From RPQJ01 sp963846885 (GTDB taxonomy: Bacteria > Pseudomonadota > Gammaproteobacteria > Steroidobacterales > Steroidobacteraceae), in assembly GCA_963846885.1 (NCBI GenBank), contig CAWJXS010000023.1:248001-312000 (forward strand): DNA of 64,000 nt, read 5' to 3'. Positions 61,843 to 64,000 of this stretch are shown here, one piece after another. The notes under the pieces were generated by a model. The model had not been told where the DNA came from and did not search any database. It saw nothing but the letters and a program-made list of their open reading frames with translations. The number at the start of each line of letters is the position of its first letter. Position 1 is the first letter of the stretch. The position numbers were made by a program, and so were the translations under genes.

Positions 61843-61910
61843 GCGCGACCTCTCCCGCAAGCGGGCGAGGTACAGACAAGCGGGCGAGGTACAGACAAGC
61901 GGGCGAGGTG
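61843..61910. repeat. Short direct repeats of a CTCCCGCAAGCGGG-type element
   Basis: After a small palindrome (CTCTCCCGCAAGCGGGCGAG at 61850-61869), the 19-nt unit GCGGGCGAGGTACAGACAA is present at 61861-61879 and 61880-61898, with a partial third at 61899. The CTCTCCCGCAAGCGGG string is a repeat type common in high-GC proteobacteria, unrelated to the conserved-loop family. Confidence 0.75.
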
Positions 61911-61917
61911 AGGAGGA

Positions 61918-62424
61918 TCAGCCGCTGGCGGCGACGGACGCGCTCAATTCAAGGGTGGGTTCGACGCTGCGCATCAGGTGCGTCAGCAGCTCGAGCGGAT
62001 AGCGAGCACCGGCGAGGTAGTCGTCGACACAGCGCGCGACGAGCGGGCTGCGGTGCCGTGCCTCCAGCGTCGCGAGTTGCGAGCGGTCGAGCCAGCGTGT
62101 GCGCAGGATGCCGTGGTCCAGCGGGCGGGACGGGTCGTGTCCCTGCAGGCGGCCGCAGAAGGCCACGCGCAGGAAGGTCTTGGCGCTGTGCTCGGCTTGC
62201 CAGAGGTAGATGCCGACGATCTGTTGCGGCACGAACGTCCAGCCGGTTTCTTCGAGCGTCTCGCGGGCGACGGCATCGTGCAGCGATTCGCCGCGCTCGA
62301 GGTGGCCGGCGGGCTGGTTCAATACGACGCGACCGCCGGATCGTTCCTCAACGAACAGGAACTGGCCGTCGCGTTCGACTACGGCGGCTACGGTGACGTC
62401 GGGTTTCCAGGCCATGCCCAGCAT
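61918..62424 (-). CDS. nudJ: NUDIX phosphatase NudJ-like
   Basis: A 168-aa NUDIX hydrolase, similar to E. coli NudJ, a pyrimidine pyrophosphate/thiamin pyrophosphate phosphatase. The Nudix box is GHLERGESLHDAVARETLEETGW. KPDVTVAAVVERDGQFLFVEE and the C-terminal RSPLVARCVDDYLAGARYPLELL match NudJ. Located with mnmA, as in enteric bacteria. The gene upstream ends 13 nt away. Confidence 0.9.
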   Translation of the reverse strand: MLGMAWKPDVTVAAVVERDGQFLFVEERSGGRVVLNQPAGHLERGESLHDAVARETLEETGWTFVPQQIVGIYLWQAEHSAKTFLRVAFCGRLQGHDPSRPLDHGILRTRWLDRSQLATLEARHRSPLVARCVDDYLAGARYPLELLTHLMRSVEPTLELSASVAASG

Positions 62425-62436
62425 TATAGCGGGCCG

Positions 62437-62943
62437 TCAGAAGTCCACCGCAGTAGCGCGCATCTCGGGCTGGATCAGGCTGCCGGCCCAGACATCGTCG
62501 AAGAAGGCGAGGTAGCGCTTGACGATGGCCACGTCGTCGAACTCGACGATGCCTTCCCACGACGAGGCCTGCTGGCGGAAGGCGATGGCCTTGTCGTCGG
62601 CGACGATGAACGAGCACGGATTATTGCGGTATTCAGGCGCGACGTTGCGCAGGTCGATGTAGCTCGTAAGGCGCCGCGCCATCATCATGAAGCGGTTGCC
62701 TTCGCGCGAGACGCGGCCCGGGTTCGAGATCAGCACGCGCAGCCGTGCGTGGCTGCGGGCGAGCACCAGTCGCTTGACGGGCTCCAGGAACAGGTCGTGA
62801 TCGTAGATCTGCGGTTCGAGGTCGGTGGTGTAGATTGAAAGCGTGCGATTGGCGCGCGTCGCGATCTCGGCGACCGCGGCCCGGTATTCGTCAAGGTTTC
62901 CGAGGATGCTGCGCGTCCCCGTCAGGTCCAACCGATGTTCCAT
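62437..62943 (-). CDS. Uncharacterised DUF7931-like protein
   Basis: A 168-aa protein, MEHRLDLTGTRSILGNLDEYRAAVAEIA.., with IYTTDLEPQIYDHDLFLEPVKRLVLARSHARLRVLISN, resembling a degenerate phospholipase D-like half lacking the HKD motif. Function unknown. The start lies inside the end of the GNAT gene (overlap 53 nt), so coupling is likely; an upstream ATG at 62997 would overlap even more. Codon use is normal. Confidence 0.7.
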   Translation of the reverse strand: MEHRLDLTGTRSILGNLDEYRAAVAEIATRANRTLSIYTTDLEPQIYDHDLFLEPVKRLVLARSHARLRVLISNPGRVSREGNRFMMMARRLTSYIDLRNVAPEYRNNPCSFIVADDKAIAFRQQASSWEGIVEFDDVAIVKRYLAFFDDVWAGSLIQPEMRATAVDF

Positions 62944-63397
62944 CCCGCTTCTCGACCGACCGGCGCATTCGCTGGTGCGGTATTCCGACCTCGTCAAATT
63001 CCGGGCCGTCGGCCCGGAAACCCAGTCGCTCGTAAAACCCGGCGGCCGACACCTGTGAGTTCAGGTAGACCTCGCTGAATCCACGCTCTGCGGCGAGATC
63101 CAGGAGACGCCGCATCACCGCGACGCCTGCTCCGGTGCCGCGATAAGACGGCATTACTGCGACGCGACCAATCTTACCGGTGGGTTCCAGGCGGCCCGTG
63201 CCAACCACGTCACGTTTCGCGGAAGCGGACGGCGTAAAGACGAGTACGTGGGTGATGACGGGGTCGAGTTCGTCCCACTCGTCGCGTTCCGCGATCCGCT
63301 GTTCTTCGATGAAAACCGACCGCCGCACGTGCTGGATGTGCAAACGGTCGTGCTCCCACGAGGCGAGTCGCACGACGTAATCCGGAGGCGTGGGCAC
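62891..63397 (-). CDS. GNAT family N-acetyltransferase
   Basis: A 168-aa acyltransferase of the ElaA-like group: IRRSVFIEEQRIAERDEWDELDP-type opening, then the acetyl-CoA loop VAVMPSYRGTGAGVAVMRRLLDLAAERGF (R-x-x-G-x-G/A) and NSQVSAAGFYERLGF. Start GTG at 63397. Substrate unknown. It lies 51 nt downstream of purB and overlaps the next gene. Confidence 0.88.
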   Translation of the reverse strand: MPTPPDYVVRLASWEHDRLHIQHVRRSVFIEEQRIAERDEWDELDPVITHVLVFTPSASAKRDVVGTGRLEPTGKIGRVAVMPSYRGTGAGVAVMRRLLDLAAERGFSEVYLNSQVSAAGFYERLGFRADGPEFDEVGIPHQRMRRSVEKRDGTSVGPDGDAQHPRKP

Positions 63398-63448
63398 GGG
63401 GTTGGATGCGGGCGGGCGACGGGTTATGTCAAAAGAATCCGGGTCCGC

Positions 63449-64000
63449 TCAGACATCGCGCGCGAGCTTGGCTGCGAGCCCGATGTACGTGGCGGGTGTC
63501 AGCGCCTTCAGCCGCGCTTTTTCAGCGTCAGGAATGGCCAGGCCGTCGACGAAGCGCGCGATGGCGGGTCCGTCGATGCGGCGGCCGCGCGTCAGCGCCT
63601 TGAGCTGCTCGTAGGCTTCGGGCACGGCGTAGCGGCGCATGACGGTCTGGATCGGTTCGGCCAGCAGTTCCCAGTTGGCGGCGAGGTCGTCGGCGAGCCG
63701 GTCGCGATCGACCTCGAGTCGTGCCAGGCCCCGCGATACGGATTGCACGGCGATGTCGGAATGCGCCAGCGCGACGCCGAGATTGCGCTGCACCGTCGAG
63801 TCGGTGAGGTCGCGCTGCCAGCGTGAAATGGGCAGCTTCTCAGCGAGGAAGCGCAACAGCGCATTGGCCAGCCCCAGGTTGCCTTCGCCGTTCTCGAAAT
63901 CGATCGGGTTCACCTTGTGCGGCATCGTCGACGAACCGACCTCGCCCGCGACCACCTTCTGCCGGAAATAGCCGAGCGACACGTAACCCCAGAAATCGCG
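63449..64000 (-). CDS. purB: Adenylosuccinate lyase, C-terminal part
   Basis: The 3' 552 nt of a purine-biosynthesis lyase that enters from beyond the right edge. The fumarase/aspartase superfamily signature GSSTMPHKVNPIDFEN is intact, followed by KLPISRWQRDLTDSTVQRNLG, characteristic of the E. coli-type PurB. The protein continues out of the window with ..RDFWGYVSLGYFRQKV. First member of the purB-GNAT-DUF7931-nudJ-mnmA series. Confidence 0.95.
   Translation of the reverse strand, partial: RDFWGYVSLGYFRQKVVAGEVGSSTMPHKVNPIDFENGEGNLGLANALLRFLAEKLPISRWQRDLTDSTVQRNLGVALAHSDIAVQSVSRGLARLEVDRDRLADDLAANWELLAEPIQTVMRRYAVPEAYEQLKALTRGRRIDGPAIARFVDGLAIPDAEKARLKALTPATYIGLAAKLARDV

Overview
The window is a gene-dense, high-GC stretch of bacterial chromosome, almost certainly from a gammaproteobacterium of the Xanthomonadales/Steroidobacterales/Nevskiales neighbourhood. 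This is inferred from a fused aspartate kinase-diaminopimelate decarboxylase (LysAC), a bifunctional HisB, a full histidine operon headed by a TrpR-like YerC gene, a SAM-I riboswitch in front of an alpha/beta-hydrolase homoserine acyltransferase, and a purB/nudJ/mnmA neighbourhood as in other gammaproteobacteria. There is no prophage, plasmid core, insertion-sequence transposase or CRISPR array. It is a chromosomal core of amino-acid biosynthesis interleaved with accessory catabolic and membrane genes.

Layout. 1-7 kb: a partial histidine phosphatase, a SAM hydroxide adenosyltransferase, a small acidic protein, lysAC-asd, a MazG-like pyrophosphatase, and a short-chain dehydrogenase-fold protein that carries both sequence signatures of halohydrin dehalogenases. 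7-16 kb: an MFS transporter converging on the minus-strand operon yerC-hisGDCBHAF-hisIE; hisB has a single-base frameshift and hisF appears to start at AUU. 16-19 kb: SAM riboswitch, metX, metB. 19-25 kb: minus-strand ilvC-leuACDB behind a leucine-rich leader peptide and attenuator. 25-30 kb: M17 aminopeptidase, MFS-like protein, ilvD. 30-36 kb: tonB-exbB-exbD-exbD, with exbB frameshifted near its start, and two paralogous TPR proteins flanking a secreted bicupin. 36-44 kb: a catabolic cluster (two isochorismatase-fold amidases, CaiB-type CoA-transferase, HMG-CoA-lyase-like enzyme, HyuA and HyuB). 44-54 kb: dicarboxylate symporter, alpha/beta hydrolase lacking its serine, KASIII-like enzyme, EamA exporter, and a run of exported proteins (porin, glutaminase, amidohydrolase, porin). 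54-64 kb: msrPQ, YeiH-type exporter, Sir2 deacylase, aconitase, mnmA, nudJ, two small genes and the 3' end of purB.

The most unusual feature is not a gene. At least nine intergenic palindromes share a conserved, usually 28-nt loop (core GCGTGTCTGCCTTTCCAAGC), while their 20-28 bp, mostly perfect stems differ from copy to copy. This is the reverse of REP/BIME-type repeats, where the stem is conserved. Most lie between convergent gene ends and some have grown by partial tandem duplication. Other non-coding structures are a 235-nt palindrome between the his and met transcription units, a four-run G-quadruplex motif directly upstream of the sirtuin gene, and a candidate small RNA between metB and leuB.
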